Source: Marinomonas communis
Lineage (GTDB): Bacteria > Pseudomonadota > Gammaproteobacteria > Pseudomonadales > Marinomonadaceae
Length of the DNA stretch: 64,000 nt
Direction of reading: 5' to 3'
NCBI RefSeq assembly: GCF_004363305.1
Contig: NZ_SNZA01000006.1
Coordinates: 124,001-188,000, forward strand
Below the pieces are notes generated by a model. The model made no database searches. It was given only the letters and a program-made list of their open reading frames with translations, and had not been told where the DNA came from. The position numbers and the translations under genes are program-made. Below are positions 37,925 to 49,047 of this stretch, in pieces (positions within the stretch are counted from its first letter, which is position 1; every line of letters starts with the position of its first letter).

Positions 37925-40900
37925 AATACGAAACTTTCAACCTTCAATCACACCGCTTGTTAAGTTACTTACTTTTTTTAGCCTGATATCTATTGTCATT
38001 GGCACCACCATTCTTAGTAGTACTGCGTACGACCTTAAAGAACAACTTAACTCCCTACGCAGTCGCCAAGTGGCTATGACAGATGCTGTATCCGAACTAC
38101 GAGAAATCGTTCCCGCACAGAGAACGCGAATGCGTCAGGCTCTTTTAGAAAACATAAACCCATCTTATCTAGATCAAAGCCTTATCTCACGATACAACCG
38201 TGCTCTTAATGTCTTAAGCATGGCCTCTGAAGAAAACATGGATATCGCTTCATTAAGCATGTCCCTACAATCTCGCGGAAGGCAAATCAATGAACTAACC
38301 GCCAAAGTAAATGCTTGGTACAGCTTGAAGGAACAAGTAGAAACTCAAGCAGAAAGAGACACATTAACCCTCAAAGCTCAAGCCGAGATAGATACGATCA
38401 CAGGACTTTTGAGGGGGTTAAATAGCAGTCATCGCTTACAAGAGGCGGTGTTGTTATTTAAATACCGTAGCGCCTCCCCTACAGAACAACTCCAGTTAAC
38501 TGAAGAGTATATGACGCTTCGAGCAAGCGCTGTTGAGAGCTCTCTAGCGACAGCGCTCGAAGACATTCTCAGCTTAGAAATGAGTGTTAATAACCTAACT
38601 ATCGCTAGTACACAGACACAACTGATCGACTTATTAAATAATCGAGTTTCTCCTACTTTCGAAAGGCTAGACTACGCTATTTCACAGATTCAATGGCAGT
38701 TTCCAAATGTTTACAAGCAACTTATAGATGAGTCTGTTGCGCTGAAAAATGTATTATATGGTAATGAATTTCACTTCAACCAGCTTAATGTGATTGAGCT
38801 TGGCAAAGGCGGTTTGTTTAATGAACGTTCTGCCAAGATAGACGTTGAAATCAAGCGACAAGCTATTAACCTGCAAGTGGAAGGTATTTTTTCTCCGCTG
38901 ACTGGCCTACTCGATAGAATCAGCGAACTGGTCCAATCAGAAACCCATAGACTCGAAGCTCAAATAGAGCAGCAACTGTCACGTTTAAGCATTTCAATCC
39001 TTTGGATTGGCAGTCTAACCAGCCTCATTATCCTGACACTTGCTTGGGTCATTTCGAAGCGCGTTAAGCGCCAGCTAAATACTCTATTGGAAAGCGAAGA
39101 TCGTTTCCGCTCGATGTTTGAATCGTCACCGGATCCGGCCTGGATTTTAAGAGACGACTTCATTATTGAATGTAACGATTCCGCGGCGGAGACTTTAGGG
39201 TACATATCTGTACAGGAGCTGCTCGATACCAGTATGAGTGACTTGTCACCTTATACGCAGCATGACGGTAGTGCCACGCTCACGAAGTTAGAACTGCTCA
39301 AAAAACAGGTATTTGATAAAGGTCACTGCTATCAAGAGTGGGTCTTTAAAGATAAGCGTGACGAGACTATTTATGCGGACATGACCATGATATCCGTTAT
39401 TCTCGATGACAAGCCGGCCATTATTTGCACATGGCGTGATGTCTCTGAGCGTTTTAAATATCAAATCTCATTACAGTCCTACAAACAAAAACTCGAGGAA
39501 GAGATTGCTGAGCAAACCCATGAATTAAAAGAAGCAAAAGATAATGCCGAACAGGCAAACCGTGCTAAAAGTGACTTCCTCGCAAATATGAGCCATGAAA
39601 TTCGAACGCCTATGAATTCCATCATCGGTATGTCGTATTTAGCACTCCAATCAGGTCTAGACGGGCGTCAGCGCAAATATATCCAAAATGTTCGTAACTC
39701 TGCGGAGTCTTTACTCGGCATCATCAACGATATTCTCGACTTTTCTAAAATCGAAGCTGGAAAAATTGAATTAGAAAGTGTTCCATTCCACCTTCAAGAT
39801 GTCCTGAATGAAATCGCGAATTTATTAACGATCAAGGTCGAAGAGCGCGATTTAGAGCTGGTGTTCGATATTGACGTAGACTTGCCGCAAGTATTTAAAG
39901 GCGACGCTATGCGCCTTCGCCAAATACTGCTAAACCTCGGCAACAACGCTGTCAAATTTACACAGGATGGCGAGATCATCATCCGCGCACGCTACGTACA
40001 ACATTCCTCTGAAACTATTGAAGTACAGTTTTCTGTTTCCGACACGGGTATTGGTATTCCAAAAGAGAGCCAGAAACACTTATTCCGCTCATTCTCTCAA
40101 GCAGACAGCTCGACTACTCGTCGGTTTGGCGGTACCGGACTTGGACTCGCTATTTCCAAGCAATTAGCTGAGCTAATGGGCGGGCGAATTTGGTTAGAAA
40201 GTGAGGAAGGTAAAGGTAGCACATTTAACTTTACCGTTGTTTTAGAACGGGTTGAAGATGAAATCCCTGTATGCAACTGGTCGTCAGCACTGAACATTTC
40301 TCGGGTTCTTATTGTCGATGATAACGATACAGCAAGAGCTGTGCTACGCGCGAATGTCGAGTCTATTGGTTTAATTTGTGACCAAGCAACGGACGGACTC
40401 AAAGCTCTAAATCTTATCAAAATAGCAGAGAATGAAAGTCGCCCCTACGATTTGATTCTTGTCGACTGGAAGATGCCTCATCTAGATGGAGTAGAAACCT
40501 GTCGAAAAATTATAGACTCACATCCCAACAAGCCACCCACCATGATTATGGTGACAGCTTATGGCTTAGAAAAGGTAAAAGATGCTTCCAAAGGACTCGA
40601 TATTTCCGGGTACTTAACTAAGCCTATTACAACCTCAAGTTTATTTGACGCTATTGCTAATTGTTATGGTGTTGAAAGACTAAAAGACCAAGACACTCAT
40701 CAGTCTGCATTACAATCGAATGACTTCTCTAACTTAGCAGGTCTTCATATATTGCTAGTGGAAGATAATGAGATTAACCGAGAACTCGCAATAGAACTGC
40801 TAACGCAACAGGACATTCAAGTGGATGTTGCGGTGAATGGGCAAGATGCCTTAGAAAAAGTCACCGATAAAGCTTATGACATGGTCTTGATGGATTGCCA

Positions 40901-41774
40901 AATGCCCGTGATGGATGGCTATCAAGCCACCAAAGCCATTCGCGAGCTACCTCAATTTAGCGATCTGCCTATAATTGCGATGACAGCCAACATCATGCAA
41001 CAAGATATCAATCGAGCGATTGAAGCCGGTATGAACGATCATATCGCAAAGCCAATCAACTTAGTGCAGATGTTTACCACCATGGATAAATGGGCACCAG
41101 AGCATGCCGAGCAACGCCCACTTAAATCTAGCTCTACCCAAAAAGAGCCTAATACAGCAGACAGCGCATCGGATGAACTGCCCAATATTCCTCAAATGAA
41201 TACCATAGTAGGGCAACAACACACACAGACCTTATCACTGTACAAACGTTTACTGCTTCGTTTTGTCGAAACTCAAGCCAACTTTACTCAGGAGATGGCA
41301 GAGTTAATCGACAAAAAACTGTTTGAAGACGCTACAAGACTGGCTCATACACTAAAAGGTACGTCTGGCACGCTAGGCATGGAGCATTTATCTTTGCTAG
41401 CGGCTACAGCCGAGTCGCAACTTGAGCAAAAAGAGCCTAATCAAGCTACATTACATGAGTTAAATGACGAGCTGCAGCTCATACTGAATCAGCTATCAAT
41501 TTGGCAAACTACACAAAACAACACACAGAAAAAGCGAATACCAGTGGAAAGCGAACTTTCTACAGAGGAAAAACTTAAACGCCTGACTACACTTCAAGAG
41601 TATTTGGATCAAAATTTATCAGAAGCACGTGAATTCGCGGAACAACTAGCATCACATTTTGTAGATATCGAAGAACGCAGACACATCGACGATCTTTGTA
41701 AAGCAGTCGAGATTTATGACTTCGACCTCGCCTTAGAACATTTACAGGCGCTGCAGGCACGTATTAAGGATTAA
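37917..41774 (+). CDS. Hybrid sensor histidine kinase with two receiver domains and an HPt domain
   Basis: 1285 residues. Membrane helix about 16-34, a mostly helical periplasmic sensor about 35-355, helix about 360-380, PAS domain about 392-512, then HisKA with H560 in MSHEIRTP and the ATPase domain with [12 protein letters not shown] near 740-750. A first receiver follows (phospho-site D850, K902), a second receiver (D993, K1045), then an HPt domain with H1144 in [12 protein letters not shown]. This is a full phosphorelay in one chain. It overlaps the binding-protein gene and is followed after 11 bases by a REC-HD-GYP gene, its likely output partner. Confidence 0.93.
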   Translation: MSKIRNFQPSITPLVKLLTFFSLISIVIGTTILSSTAYDLKEQLNSLRSRQVAMTDAVSELREIVPAQRTRMRQALLENINPSYLDQSLISRYNRALNVLSMASEENMDIASLSMSLQSRGRQINELTAKVNAWYSLKEQVETQAERDTLTLKAQAEIDTITGLLRGLNSSHRLQEAVLLFKYRSASPTEQLQLTEEYMTLRASAVESSLATALEDILSLEMSVNNLTIASTQTQLIDLLNNRVSPTFERLDYAISQIQWQFPNVYKQLIDESVALKNVLYGNEFHFNQLNVIELGKGGLFNERSAKIDVEIKRQAINLQVEGIFSPLTGLLDRISELVQSETHRLEAQIEQQLSRLSISILWIGSLTSLIILTLAWVISKRVKRQLNTLLESEDRFRSMFESSPDPAWILRDDFIIECNDSAAETLGYISVQELLDTSMSDLSPYTQHDGSATLTKLELLKKQVFDKGHCYQEWVFKDKRDETIYADMTMISVILDDKPAIICTWRDVSERFKYQISLQSYKQKLEEEIAEQTHELKEAKDNAEQANRAKSDFLANMSHEIRTPMNSIIGMSYLALQSGLDGRQRKYIQNVRNSAESLLGIINDILDFSKIEAGKIELESVPFHLQDVLNEIANLLTIKVEERDLELVFDIDVDLPQVFKGDAMRLRQILLNLGNNAVKFTQDGEIIIRARYVQHSSETIEVQFSVSDTGIGIPKESQKHLFRSFSQADSSTTRRFGGTGLGLAISKQLAELMGGRIWLESEEGKGSTFNFTVVLERVEDEIPVCNWSSALNISRVLIVDDNDTARAVLRANVESIGLICDQATDGLKALNLIKIAENESRPYDLILVDWKMPHLDGVETCRKIIDSHPNKPPTMIMVTAYGLEKVKDASKGLDISGYLTKPITTSSLFDAIANCYGVERLKDQDTHQSALQSNDFSNLAGLHILLVEDNEINRELAIELLTQQDIQVDVAVNGQDALEKVTDKAYDMVLMDCQMPVMDGYQATKAIRELPQFSDLPIIAMTANIMQQDINRAIEAGMNDHIAKPINLVQMFTTMDKWAPEHAEQRPLKSSSTQKEPNTADSASDELPNIPQMNTIVGQQHTQTLSLYKRLLLRFVETQANFTQEMAELIDKKLFEDATRLAHTLKGTSGTLGMEHLSLLAATAESQLEQKEPNQATLHELNDELQLILNQLSIWQTTQNNTQKKRIPVESELSTEEKLKRLTTLQEYLDQNLSEAREFAEQLASHFVDIEERRHIDDLCKAVEIYDFDLALEHLQALQARIKD

Positions 41775-41785
41775 GCGAGTGATAT

Positions 41786-42853
41786 ATGGTGGAAAACAAT
41801 ACAAGCACAACGCCTCAAGCAGAACCGACAAAACCACAAAAACCTACACTGCTTGTGGTCGACGACATACCTGAAAATATTGACGTTCTCGTGGCATCGT
41901 TGCGCGACGAATACAGTATAAAAGTAGCCCTCAATGGTGCTAGGGCTTTAGCCATCGCTCAGAAAAGCCCACGTCCTGACCTCATTTTGCTAGATGTTAT
42001 GATGCCGGAAATGGATGGCTACGAAGTCTGTCGGCGACTCAAAGCTGATCCTGTTACAGCGAACATCCCCGTTATTTTCGTCACCGCTAAACACGACGTC
42101 AGCGACGAAGAGCGAGGCTTTTCACTTGGTGCGGCTGACTACATCATTAAGCCAATTAGCCCTCCTCTTGTGCGTGCTCGAATACGCAATCAAATAGCAC
42201 TTTACGATCAGAATCGACAATTAATGGAAAAAGTACGCGAGCGAACCAAGGCGCTTCAAGAAAGCCAGCTGCGTATTATTCATCATTTAGGAAGAGCCGT
42301 TGAATACCGTGACAACGAAACAGGCGCCCATGTTATACGTATGAGCTATATATCCAAATACATTGCCGAGCGCTGTGTGGACGACAAAGAGTGGATTGAG
42401 CGCCTATTTCATGCAGCCCCGATGCACGATCTTGGGAAAATAGGCATTGCCGATAAAATTCTTTTAAAACCTGGAAAACTCGATCCTGAGGAATGGGAGC
42501 AAATGAAGCGTCATACTCAATTTGGCGCTGACATCCTCTCAGTTGATGGCGATCCGCTACTGGAAATGGCTCGCACGATTGCTTTAACGCACCATGAAAG
42601 ATGGGATGGTAAAGGCTACCCTGCAGGCCTTAAAGCAGAAGAAATCCCTTTAGAAGGTCGCATCGTTGCCCTTGCCGATGTGATTGATGCATTGCTGTCA
42701 AACCGCCCCTACAAAAAAGCATGGAATATAGAGCAAACATGCGAGTATGTGAAAGGGCAAGCTGGTCGTCACTTCGATCCAAAGCTTACTGAGATTGCAT
42801 TGGATCTCACTATTAAAATTGCTGACTTGCGCATTCAATATCCAGATACTTAA
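41786..42853 (+). CDS. Response regulator with HD-GYP c-di-GMP phosphodiesterase output
   Basis: 355 residues. The receiver domain (about 20-140) has the acidic pair in VVDDIPEN, phospho-acceptor D70 and K122. The output domain has the HD pair in MHDLGKIG (H214-D215) and a complete HD-GYP motif HHERWDGKGYPAG (from H279), so it should hydrolyse cyclic di-GMP. RpfG has the same layout. Being 11 bases downstream of the hybrid kinase, it is the expected phosphorelay target. Confidence 0.92.
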   Translation: MVENNTSTTPQAEPTKPQKPTLLVVDDIPENIDVLVASLRDEYSIKVALNGARALAIAQKSPRPDLILLDVMMPEMDGYEVCRRLKADPVTANIPVIFVTAKHDVSDEERGFSLGAADYIIKPISPPLVRARIRNQIALYDQNRQLMEKVRERTKALQESQLRIIHHLGRAVEYRDNETGAHVIRMSYISKYIAERCVDDKEWIERLFHAAPMHDLGKIGIADKILLKPGKLDPEEWEQMKRHTQFGADILSVDGDPLLEMARTIALTHHERWDGKGYPAGLKAEEIPLEGRIVALADVIDALLSNRPYKKAWNIEQTCEYVKGQAGRHFDPKLTEIALDLTIKIADLRIQYPDT

Positions 42854-42986
42854 AGTTTATTGAGGTGTGATAGTTTTTTTTTATCTAAGTTTTAGTAAAA
42901 CACAATTTCAATTCGTCACATCGACCCCATACTATAGACACTGTTGGTAACGCAAACAGCGAAATACACTTACTAAGGAGATGAAC

Positions 42987-43544
42987 ATGATTAACACTCA
43001 AATCAAACCATTCAACGCGACTGCATTTAAAGAAGGCGAATTCGTAGAGATTTCTGAAAAGGACGTTCTAGGCAAATGGGCCGTGTTCTTCTTCTACCCA
43101 GCTGACTTCACTTTCGTATGTCCTACAGAGCTTGAAGATCTTGCAAACAAATACGAAGAACTTAAAGGCATGGGCGTTGAAGTGTTCTCTGTATCTACAG
43201 ACACTCACTTCTGTCACAAAGCTTGGCACGACACTTCTGAAGCAATCGGCAAAATCAACTACTACATGGTAGGTGACCAAACTGCAACGATCACTAACAA
43301 CTTCGGTGTTCTACGTGAAGGTCAAGGCCTTGCTGACCGTGCTACTTTCTTGATCGATCCAGAAGGTACTATCCAAGCAATGGAAATCACTGCAGAAGGT
43401 ATCGGCCGTGACGCTGAAGACCTAATGCGTAAAGTGAAAGCTGCTCAATACGTAGCTGCACACCCAGGTGAAGTTTGCCCAGCTAAATGGAAAGAAGGTG
43501 AAGCGACTCTTGCTCCATCTCTAGACCTAGTAGGCAAAATCTAA
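42987..43544 (+). CDS. ahpC: Alkyl hydroperoxide reductase, peroxiredoxin subunit
   Basis: 185 residues from the second of two in-frame ATGs. This one is six bases after AAGGAG, whereas the first ATG (42981) abuts it. The 2-Cys peroxiredoxin site FTFVCPTE places the peroxidatic cysteine at C45, and the resolving cysteine is in GEVCPAKW near residue 165. It reduces hydrogen peroxide, organic peroxides and peroxynitrite and is recharged by AhpF. A possible -10 (TACTAT at 42930-42935) lies upstream; a clear OxyR site was not found. Confidence 0.96.
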   Translation: MINTQIKPFNATAFKEGEFVEISEKDVLGKWAVFFFYPADFTFVCPTELEDLANKYEELKGMGVEVFSVSTDTHFCHKAWHDTSEAIGKINYYMVGDQTATITNNFGVLREGQGLADRATFLIDPEGTIQAMEITAEGIGRDAEDLMRKVKAAQYVAAHPGEVCPAKWKEGEATLAPSLDLVGKI

Positions 43545-43560
43545 GACGCCTCTTCCTTTG

Positions 43561-43619
43561 TTGGGCGCTTAGCGCCCAACATCGGGCTTAGCCTTCCAGT
43601 GCAAGGCAGATAAAGCCCA
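43561..43619 (+). other. Tandem hairpins between ahpC and ahpF
   Basis: Hairpin one is GTTGGGCGC / GCGCCCAAC with a three-base loop (43561-43581). Hairpin two is GGGCTT-GCCTT / AAGGC-AAGCCC (43585-43619), followed by a loosely T-rich stretch. They start 16 bases after the ahpC stop. The pair probably causes partial termination or protects the ahpC message, so that AhpC is made in excess over AhpF. Confidence 0.65.
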
Positions 43620-43743
43620 AAACTTATTTTTCGAGCTAAGGAACCTCACACCTCAAAGAGCAGGTGCTGACCTCTCTCGCCCGAAATTTATTGGCACTGT
43701 AATCATTTTAGTAAAACTCAACTAATACAACGGGTTAATCAAT

Positions 43744-45291
43744 ATGTTAGACGCAAACATGAAACAACAGTTGGGCACATACCTTCAAAACATCGTTAAT
43801 CCGATTGAGATTACTGTGTCCTCAAATGGCAATGCAAAATCTGAAGAACTACTAGAATTAGCGCGTGAAATCACCGAGCTAAATTCAGCAAAAATTTCCA
43901 TGTCTGTGAACGAAAACTCAGCGGGCCGCGCACCACAAATGACCGTGGGACCACAAGGCGGCGAAGCGCGTGTTCACTTCGCAGGTATTCCGATGGGTCA
44001 CGAGTTCACCTCTCTTGTATTGGCGCTATTACAAGCGGGTGGTCACCCATCGAAAGCGACTCAAGAAACACTTGAGCAAATCAAAGGCTTAGATACTGAG
44101 CTGAACTTTGAAGTATACATTTCATTGTCATGTCACAACTGTCCTGATGTGGTTCAAGCCGTTAACCTAATGGCTGTATTGAACCCTAAAGTGACCGCGA
44201 CAATGATTGATGGCGGCTTGTTCCCGCAAGAAATCGAAGACCGTAAGATCATGGGGGTACCAGCCGTTTTCCTAAACGGTGAGCACTTTGGCCAAGGTCG
44301 AATGACTCTGGACGAGATTTTAAACAAGGTCGATACCGGTGCAGAAGCCAAACAAGCCGCTGCTTTAGCAGAAAAAGCGCCATACGACATGTTGGTTGTT
44401 GGCGGTGGTCCAGCAGGTTCAGCGGCAGCGATTTACGCAGCACGTAAAGGCATTCGTACCGGTGTGGTAGCGGAGCGCTTCGGTGGCCAAGTGGCAGATA
44501 CGATGGCAATCGAAAACTTTATCTCTGTTAAAGCCACTGACGGTCCTAAGCTTGTCGCAGGTCTAGAACAGCACGTACTAGACTACGATGTTGATTTGAT
44601 GAAAACGCAAAAAGCCGTGCGTGTAGAGAAAAAAGATCTGATCGAAGTCGAGCTTGAAAACGGTGCCGTACTGAAAAGTAAATCTGTCGTACTTGCAACC
44701 GGTGCTCGCTGGAGAGAAATGAATGTACCTGGTGAGCAAGAGTACAAAACAAAAGGCGTTGCTTACTGCCCACACTGTGATGGCCCACTATTCAAAGGTA
44801 AGAAAACAGCCGTAATCGGTGGTGGTAACTCAGGTATTGAAGCAGCGATTGACCTTGCAGGTATTGTCGAACACGTTACCGTTCTGGAATTCGGTGACAA
44901 GCTACGTGCCGATGATGTTTTGGTTAAGAAAGCCGAGTCCTTGCCTAACGTAACCATCATCAAAGAAGCCATGACTACTGAAGTATTAGGCAATGGTGAA
45001 CATGTTACAGGTCTTCAATACACCGACCGTAAGACAGGTGAATCACACAAATTGGATCTAGCTGGTATTTTCGTTCAGATCGGCTTGGTACCAAACAGTG
45101 AATTCCTAAAAGATACTCTGGAACTGACTGATCGTGGTGAAATCGTGATCGATACTCACGGCCGCACTTCAATGGATGGTGTTTTTGCAGCGGGTGACGT
45201 AACTAACGTTCCGTTCAAGCAAATCATTATCTCCATGGGTGCAGGCGCTACGGCAGCACTGGGCGCATTCGACTACTTGATTCGTAACTAA
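43744..45291 (+). CDS. ahpF: Alkyl hydroperoxide reductase, flavoprotein subunit
   Basis: 515 residues. The N-terminal double thioredoxin-fold domain has C130-HNC133, followed by FAD binding ([19 protein letters not shown]) and the thioredoxin-reductase-like active site CPHC near residue 342. The NAD(P)H-binding loop is [14 protein letters not shown]. It passes electrons from NADH to AhpC. The 199-base gap from ahpC holds two hairpins, and a good terminator follows. Confidence 0.96.
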   Translation: MLDANMKQQLGTYLQNIVNPIEITVSSNGNAKSEELLELAREITELNSAKISMSVNENSAGRAPQMTVGPQGGEARVHFAGIPMGHEFTSLVLALLQAGGHPSKATQETLEQIKGLDTELNFEVYISLSCHNCPDVVQAVNLMAVLNPKVTATMIDGGLFPQEIEDRKIMGVPAVFLNGEHFGQGRMTLDEILNKVDTGAEAKQAAALAEKAPYDMLVVGGGPAGSAAAIYAARKGIRTGVVAERFGGQVADTMAIENFISVKATDGPKLVAGLEQHVLDYDVDLMKTQKAVRVEKKDLIEVELENGAVLKSKSVVLATGARWREMNVPGEQEYKTKGVAYCPHCDGPLFKGKKTAVIGGGNSGIEAAIDLAGIVEHVTVLEFGDKLRADDVLVKKAESLPNVTIIKEAMTTEVLGNGEHVTGLQYTDRKTGESHKLDLAGIFVQIGLVPNSEFLKDTLELTDRGEIVIDTHGRTSMDGVFAAGDVTNVPFKQIIISMGAGATAALGAFDYLIRN

Positions 45292-45316
45292 ACCTTAGTC
45301 AAAACAGCTAAATATC

Positions 45317-45349
45317 AAACCGCCTTCGGGAAACCGTAGGCGGTTTTTT
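45317..45349 (+). terminator. Intrinsic terminator of ahpF
   Basis: AAACCGCCTTCGG / CCGTAGGCGGTTT stem with one mismatch, a GAAA tetraloop and a run of seven thymines, 25 bases after the stop codon. Confidence 0.92.
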
Positions 45350-45446
45350 ATTTTAAATAACATTCGTTATCGTTGAGCTCTGTTTTTTGTCAAAAGAAGC
45401 CCTTAATATTGTAAGAAATTCACAAATAGTAAATAGGAATGTTTTC

Positions 45447-46598
45447 ATGCTAAAGGACTTCAAAGGATCAATGATTGCTGTTTCGATTGCTATAGCGCTA
45501 ACAGGCTGTGCAACGACAGGAAACAACGCAACAAATAGCCTGGCCGATGAAGCAGCTCGGTCTGAACTCATGATTCAGATTAATTCGGTAAAACAATCCA
45601 TCGATGCGGCAGACACAGCCTTTGAAGAAGGCAAAGAACTTGAGCTTAACTGGTATGCTTCAGAAGATTTTGAGGAAGCGAAGCAAGCATTGGAAAAAGC
45701 AAAGTCTTACTATGCTGAATACGAGGCCAACCCTGACGAAGCAATGGATAAAACAGGTTTCTTTAGCTCAACAACTAATATTGAAGCCACAGAAGAAAAC
45801 CTAAGTATATTTACCGCAAAAATAGCCAGCGCTAAAGCGACTCGAACATTGGTTCAAACGACTCTGACAGAAGCATTTGATAACAGAGAGTACCTGAAAA
45901 CCATTGACGCAGACCAACACTTCCCCGATTTAGTCAAAGCATTAGATAAAGAATTAAAAGATCTTATCGACGATATTGCTGATGACAAAACGGAACGCGC
46001 TATTGCTGGCCAAGCAGAATTAGTTGCAAAGCAACGAGCCCTTGAAGTCAAAACGATTACCAAGGTTTATCTAACAAAAGCTCAAGACAGCTTCCAAGCG
46101 TTGAACAACACTAACGCCAAACAAGTGGCTCCTAAATCGTTCTCTGAGGCATCGTCTACATTAACGGAAGCTCTGGCATTTGTTGCAAGTGCTCCAAAGC
46201 AGCTTGAACAGATTGAAGAGAAAGCCAATCTATCTCTTTTCTACACCAAGCGAGCAGAATTGATCGCTGACGAAGTAAAGCAGCTACGTTCTCTGCAACA
46301 AAAGCCTCAAGAACACGAGAGTTACATCTTACGTATAGAAGCACTTCTTTCACCTATCCAAGAAGCATTAGGTTCAAAAGATGCTCGCAACCTAAGCTTT
46401 GAGGAGCAAACCAAAGCTTTAGAAGATTTTGTCGCGCAAAACCTTTCGGACGACGAAACAGCAGAAAAAGCGCTGCAAGAAACAAAAGCGTTGCTTAAAG
46501 AGAAAACGGAATATATTGAGTTTCTTAGAAGTAAGATAGCGACTGCAGAACAAGAAAATACTGCATCCACTGAAGAGACATCAAATACAGAAAATTAA
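45447..46598 (+). CDS. Coiled-coil outer-envelope lipoprotein of unknown function
   Basis: 383 residues from the ATG at 45447 (AGGAA upstream); a longer frame from 45387 would hide the signal peptide. The lipobox ends at C21 (IALTGC), predicting a lipidated N-terminus. The rest is very rich in Ala, Glu, Lys and Leu, with long heptad-like helices (for example EEAKQALEKAKSYYAEYEA). No OmpA or LysM domain is visible. It may be an envelope spacer or scaffold; I do not recognise a named family. Confidence 0.8.
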   Translation: MLKDFKGSMIAVSIAIALTGCATTGNNATNSLADEAARSELMIQINSVKQSIDAADTAFEEGKELELNWYASEDFEEAKQALEKAKSYYAEYEANPDEAMDKTGFFSSTTNIEATEENLSIFTAKIASAKATRTLVQTTLTEAFDNREYLKTIDADQHFPDLVKALDKELKDLIDDIADDKTERAIAGQAELVAKQRALEVKTITKVYLTKAQDSFQALNNTNAKQVAPKSFSEASSTLTEALAFVASAPKQLEQIEEKANLSLFYTKRAELIADEVKQLRSLQQKPQEHESYILRIEALLSPIQEALGSKDARNLSFEEQTKALEDFVAQNLSDDETAEKALQETKALLKEKTEYIEFLRSKIATAEQENTASTEETSNTEN

Positions 46599-46611
46599 AC
46601 GAAAGAAGAAG

Positions 46612-46636
46612 TGGAAGTCATACAGTATGACTTCCA
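46612..46636. terminator. Palindromic hairpin between convergent genes
   Basis: TGGAAGTCATA / TATGACTTCCA, eleven perfect pairs with a three-base loop, in the 60-base gap between the lipoprotein gene (plus) and the small membrane protein gene (minus). T-rich or A-rich flanks are weak on both sides, but its location suits a shared terminator. Confidence 0.55.
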
Positions 46637-46658
46637 TTATCTTAGTTTGATGGATGCC

Positions 46659-46937
46659 TTATCCTTGAAACGCCATCGGTAGTAATCCAAATGCTAAATA
46701 GCAAAACCAACCAATAGCGGCGACACCACCAACCCAAGCAATTTTTTTCACTCCGGGATAACTTGGTTTGGGCTCTTCTGGAAGTTTCGCTGTTTGACTT
46801 GCACAAGCTTCTTCTGCAGAGCTTGCTTCTACACAACCTACTTCGTTATAGCCACATAGTTTCAATTGAGCAATGATGGCGTTATCTTGTTCAGCGCGGA
46901 TGCGCTCATTTCTCTGTAAAACAGTAAAAGTTTGCAT
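46659..46937 (-). CDS. Small membrane protein of unknown function
   Basis: 92 residues from the ATG at 46937 (AGAGA upstream); an alternative ATG at 46994 adds 19 residues but its ribosome site is too close. A soluble N-terminal part with three cysteines (CGYNEVGCVEASSAEEAC) is followed by one hydrophobic segment near the C-terminus (AWVGGVAAIGWFCYLAFGLL). No family recognised. It is transcribed towards the lipoprotein gene. Confidence 0.6.
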   Translation of the reverse strand: MQTFTVLQRNERIRAEQDNAIIAQLKLCGYNEVGCVEASSAEEACASQTAKLPEEPKPSYPGVKKIAWVGGVAAIGWFCYLAFGLLPMAFQG

Positions 46938-47107
46938 GCTGTTATCTCTTGCAATCAATGCGTTGGCTTTGGGGTAAATGGTAACATTTCTCAACTTTTA
47001 TAGGGAAAGAGTTTTTATGCTGTCAATATCTGACTTTACATAGTACAAATGAGTTCCTGTGTTACGGCTCTTTGTTCTAAGCGGATGCATCAACAAGGAA
47101 GTAATTC

Positions 47108-48022
47108 ATGCTAATTTTCTACGTGTTATTGGTACTGATTTGGTCTACAGGTTTTATCATCGGTAAGTTCATCGTGGGGCTTATTGATCCCAATGTGTAC
47201 TTAACCATGCGCTTTACTGCGGTCGCCCTGCTATTTTTCGTGCTAGCAAAAGCATTAAAACGATCTTTTCCTGTGCGAAAAGACCTTCCTAAACATTTCC
47301 TAGCTGGCACTCTTCTGAATGCATTCTATTTGTCTTTGGCCTACATTGCTTTGGCACAAGGCTTACCCGCTGGAATCATGGCGTTGATCGGTGCATTACA
47401 ACCACTGCTTGTCACCTGTTTAGCGCTCGTTCTTATTAAAGAGCGTACATCCCTTCTTGGCATGATCGGTATGCTGATCGCTATCTCAGGCTTACTGCTA
47501 GTTATTAGTCCTTCTTTAACATCTGACGGCTCCGCATCGTTCTCCCCATGGCTGGCTTTGTTAGGCGGAGCTGGGGTATTAAGTTTAGCGTTAGGCTCCG
47601 TCTATCAAAAAATGTCGATTGCTGATTCAGACATTGTCAGTGCGATGGCTGTGCAGAATTTCGCTGCAGCAGTCGTCTCTGGCGTATTTGCCTTAGCGCT
47701 GGGCGAGCATCTCTTTGTGGTGAGCTGGCAGTCATTTGCCTTAGTCGCTTGGGGCGTCTTAGTGCTGTCCTGCGGCGGTGTGTTTTTATTGATATGGCTA
47801 CTTCGTAAAATCCCCGCAGCAAGGGTGTCGACCTTGATGCTGCTCGTACCACCTCTTGCCGCGATTGAGGGTTATCTCTTGTTCAACGAATCACTCAGTC
47901 CTCTTCAAATTGCTGGCATCATCGTCACACTCAGTGGCGTACTGTTAAGTCGCTTAACCTGGCCATTGACGTGGCCTAAAGGACAGAAACACTCTCAGGA
48001 TAAACGACTAGCGTCTCGGTAA
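47108..48022 (+). CDS. EamA/DMT-family transporter
   Basis: 304 residues with ten predicted membrane helices in two EamA repeats. It opens with FYVLLVLIWSTGFIIGKFIV, the typical first helix, and the repeat boundary has ALIGALQPLLVTCLALVLIKE. Such proteins export or import small metabolites, often amino acids; the substrate is not evident. Its 3' end overlaps that of the convergent AraC gene by 28 bases. Confidence 0.87.
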   Translation: MLIFYVLLVLIWSTGFIIGKFIVGLIDPNVYLTMRFTAVALLFFVLAKALKRSFPVRKDLPKHFLAGTLLNAFYLSLAYIALAQGLPAGIMALIGALQPLLVTCLALVLIKERTSLLGMIGMLIAISGLLLVISPSLTSDGSASFSPWLALLGGAGVLSLALGSVYQKMSIADSDIVSAMAVQNFAAAVVSGVFALALGEHLFVVSWQSFALVAWGVLVLSCGGVFLLIWLLRKIPAARVSTLMLLVPPLAAIEGYLLFNESLSPLQIAGIIVTLSGVLLSRLTWPLTWPKGQKHSQDKRLASR

Positions 48023-49047
48023 GCGCTTGGGGTTTGTTGTGTTAAGCGGGAGAATTCTCTATGAAAATTGGACTTCGTTTGAAACCCTGAGTCTAAATAG
48101 ATTTGTGTAATCGGTGCACTAGTTGTCGCCAGTAACTTTTTCGCATGTTCAATACGATAATGATTTACCCACTGTGAGACATTTTGAGAAGCAGTCCGAT
48201 TAATCGCAGCAGAAATCTGCCGTGCTGGAATCCCAACTTTTCGAGCAATTTTCGCCAGCGTTAGATCAGGGTCTAAGAACAACGCTTGTTCTTGTAAAAC
48301 CTGGTTGGCTTGCTGGGAGATGCGCATGGCATCAGCTTCTTCATCAAGGCTTGCCTCCCCATCTGTTTGAGCTGGGGTGTCCTCTACTTTTATAGATTCA
48401 TCGACCTCAGCTGGATTCTCTGTGTCATCGGTCGTCGTCACACTTAAGCAAACAACGGATAACGCCAGAGTCGGTAATAGCAGTGCGTGACCAATGGATA
48501 GAATCCACACGGCATGCAGACCTTGATAGAGCATAAAATCTAACGTCATCGCGCCATCAATCAAAGCAGAGAATAGCAACATGGTGCCCGCAACTCGCTC
48601 CGACTGAATCGCCCAGTGCAAATCCGTTAACCTGACGTTTTCTAGCTCGTGACTATGTTTCGCGGAGCGCCATAAGGCCACTCCATAAGCGATATACTCA
48701 GCAGTAATTAGTATATCGACTGGTGGTTGCCACCATGGATAAGTCACCGCACAAACGCCAACCAATGCAGGCAATAAGCCATGCCACCATGGCAGGCGCT
48801 GTTGACTTCTCGCCTTGGCAAATACCCACCATGCTAAAACGGGAATCAAACTGGCGCAGATGGGTTGTAGCGTTCGTAGTAACGCCACATCAAAAGTCCA
48901 GCGCAGCCCTACAATAAACGTCGTAAACGCACACATTAATAAGAATGCACAAGCCAGTAATGACGCATGGCGACGCTGCATCCACATACTACCAGCCAAT
49001 ACACACAACAATAACGACACCACAAACGGTAGAGGAATGGCCACCAT
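47995..49047 (-). CDS. AraC-family regulator with an N-terminal membrane domain
   Basis: 350 residues from the ATG at 49047 (AAAGGAG upstream). About six to seven hydrophobic helices cover residues 3-215, then an acidic linker, then a C-terminal double helix-turn-helix (LTLAKIARKVGIPARQISAA, then ITQIYLDSGFQTKSNFHREF). Membrane-tethered AraC proteins sense envelope or lipid-soluble signals. It is divergent from the DUF805/secreted-protein pair at 49188, which it may control. Confidence 0.85.
   Translation of the reverse strand: MVAIPLPFVVSLLLCVLAGSMWMQRRHASLLACAFLLMCAFTTFIVGLRWTFDVALLRTLQPICASLIPVLAWWVFAKARSQQRLPWWHGLLPALVGVCAVTYPWWQPPVDILITAEYIAYGVALWRSAKHSHELENVRLTDLHWAIQSERVAGTMLLFSALIDGAMTLDFMLYQGLHAVWILSIGHALLLPTLALSVVCLSVTTTDDTENPAEVDESIKVEDTPAQTDGEASLDEEADAMRISQQANQVLQEQALFLDPDLTLAKIARKVGIPARQISAAINRTASQNVSQWVNHYRIEHAKKLLATTSAPITQIYLDSGFQTKSNFHREFSRLTQQTPSAYRDASRLS

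Noticed and set aside
42878..42935. Possible OxyR binding site upstream of ahpC
   Set aside because: Only fragments of the ATAG/CTAT spacing are present around the T-run; too weak to annotate.
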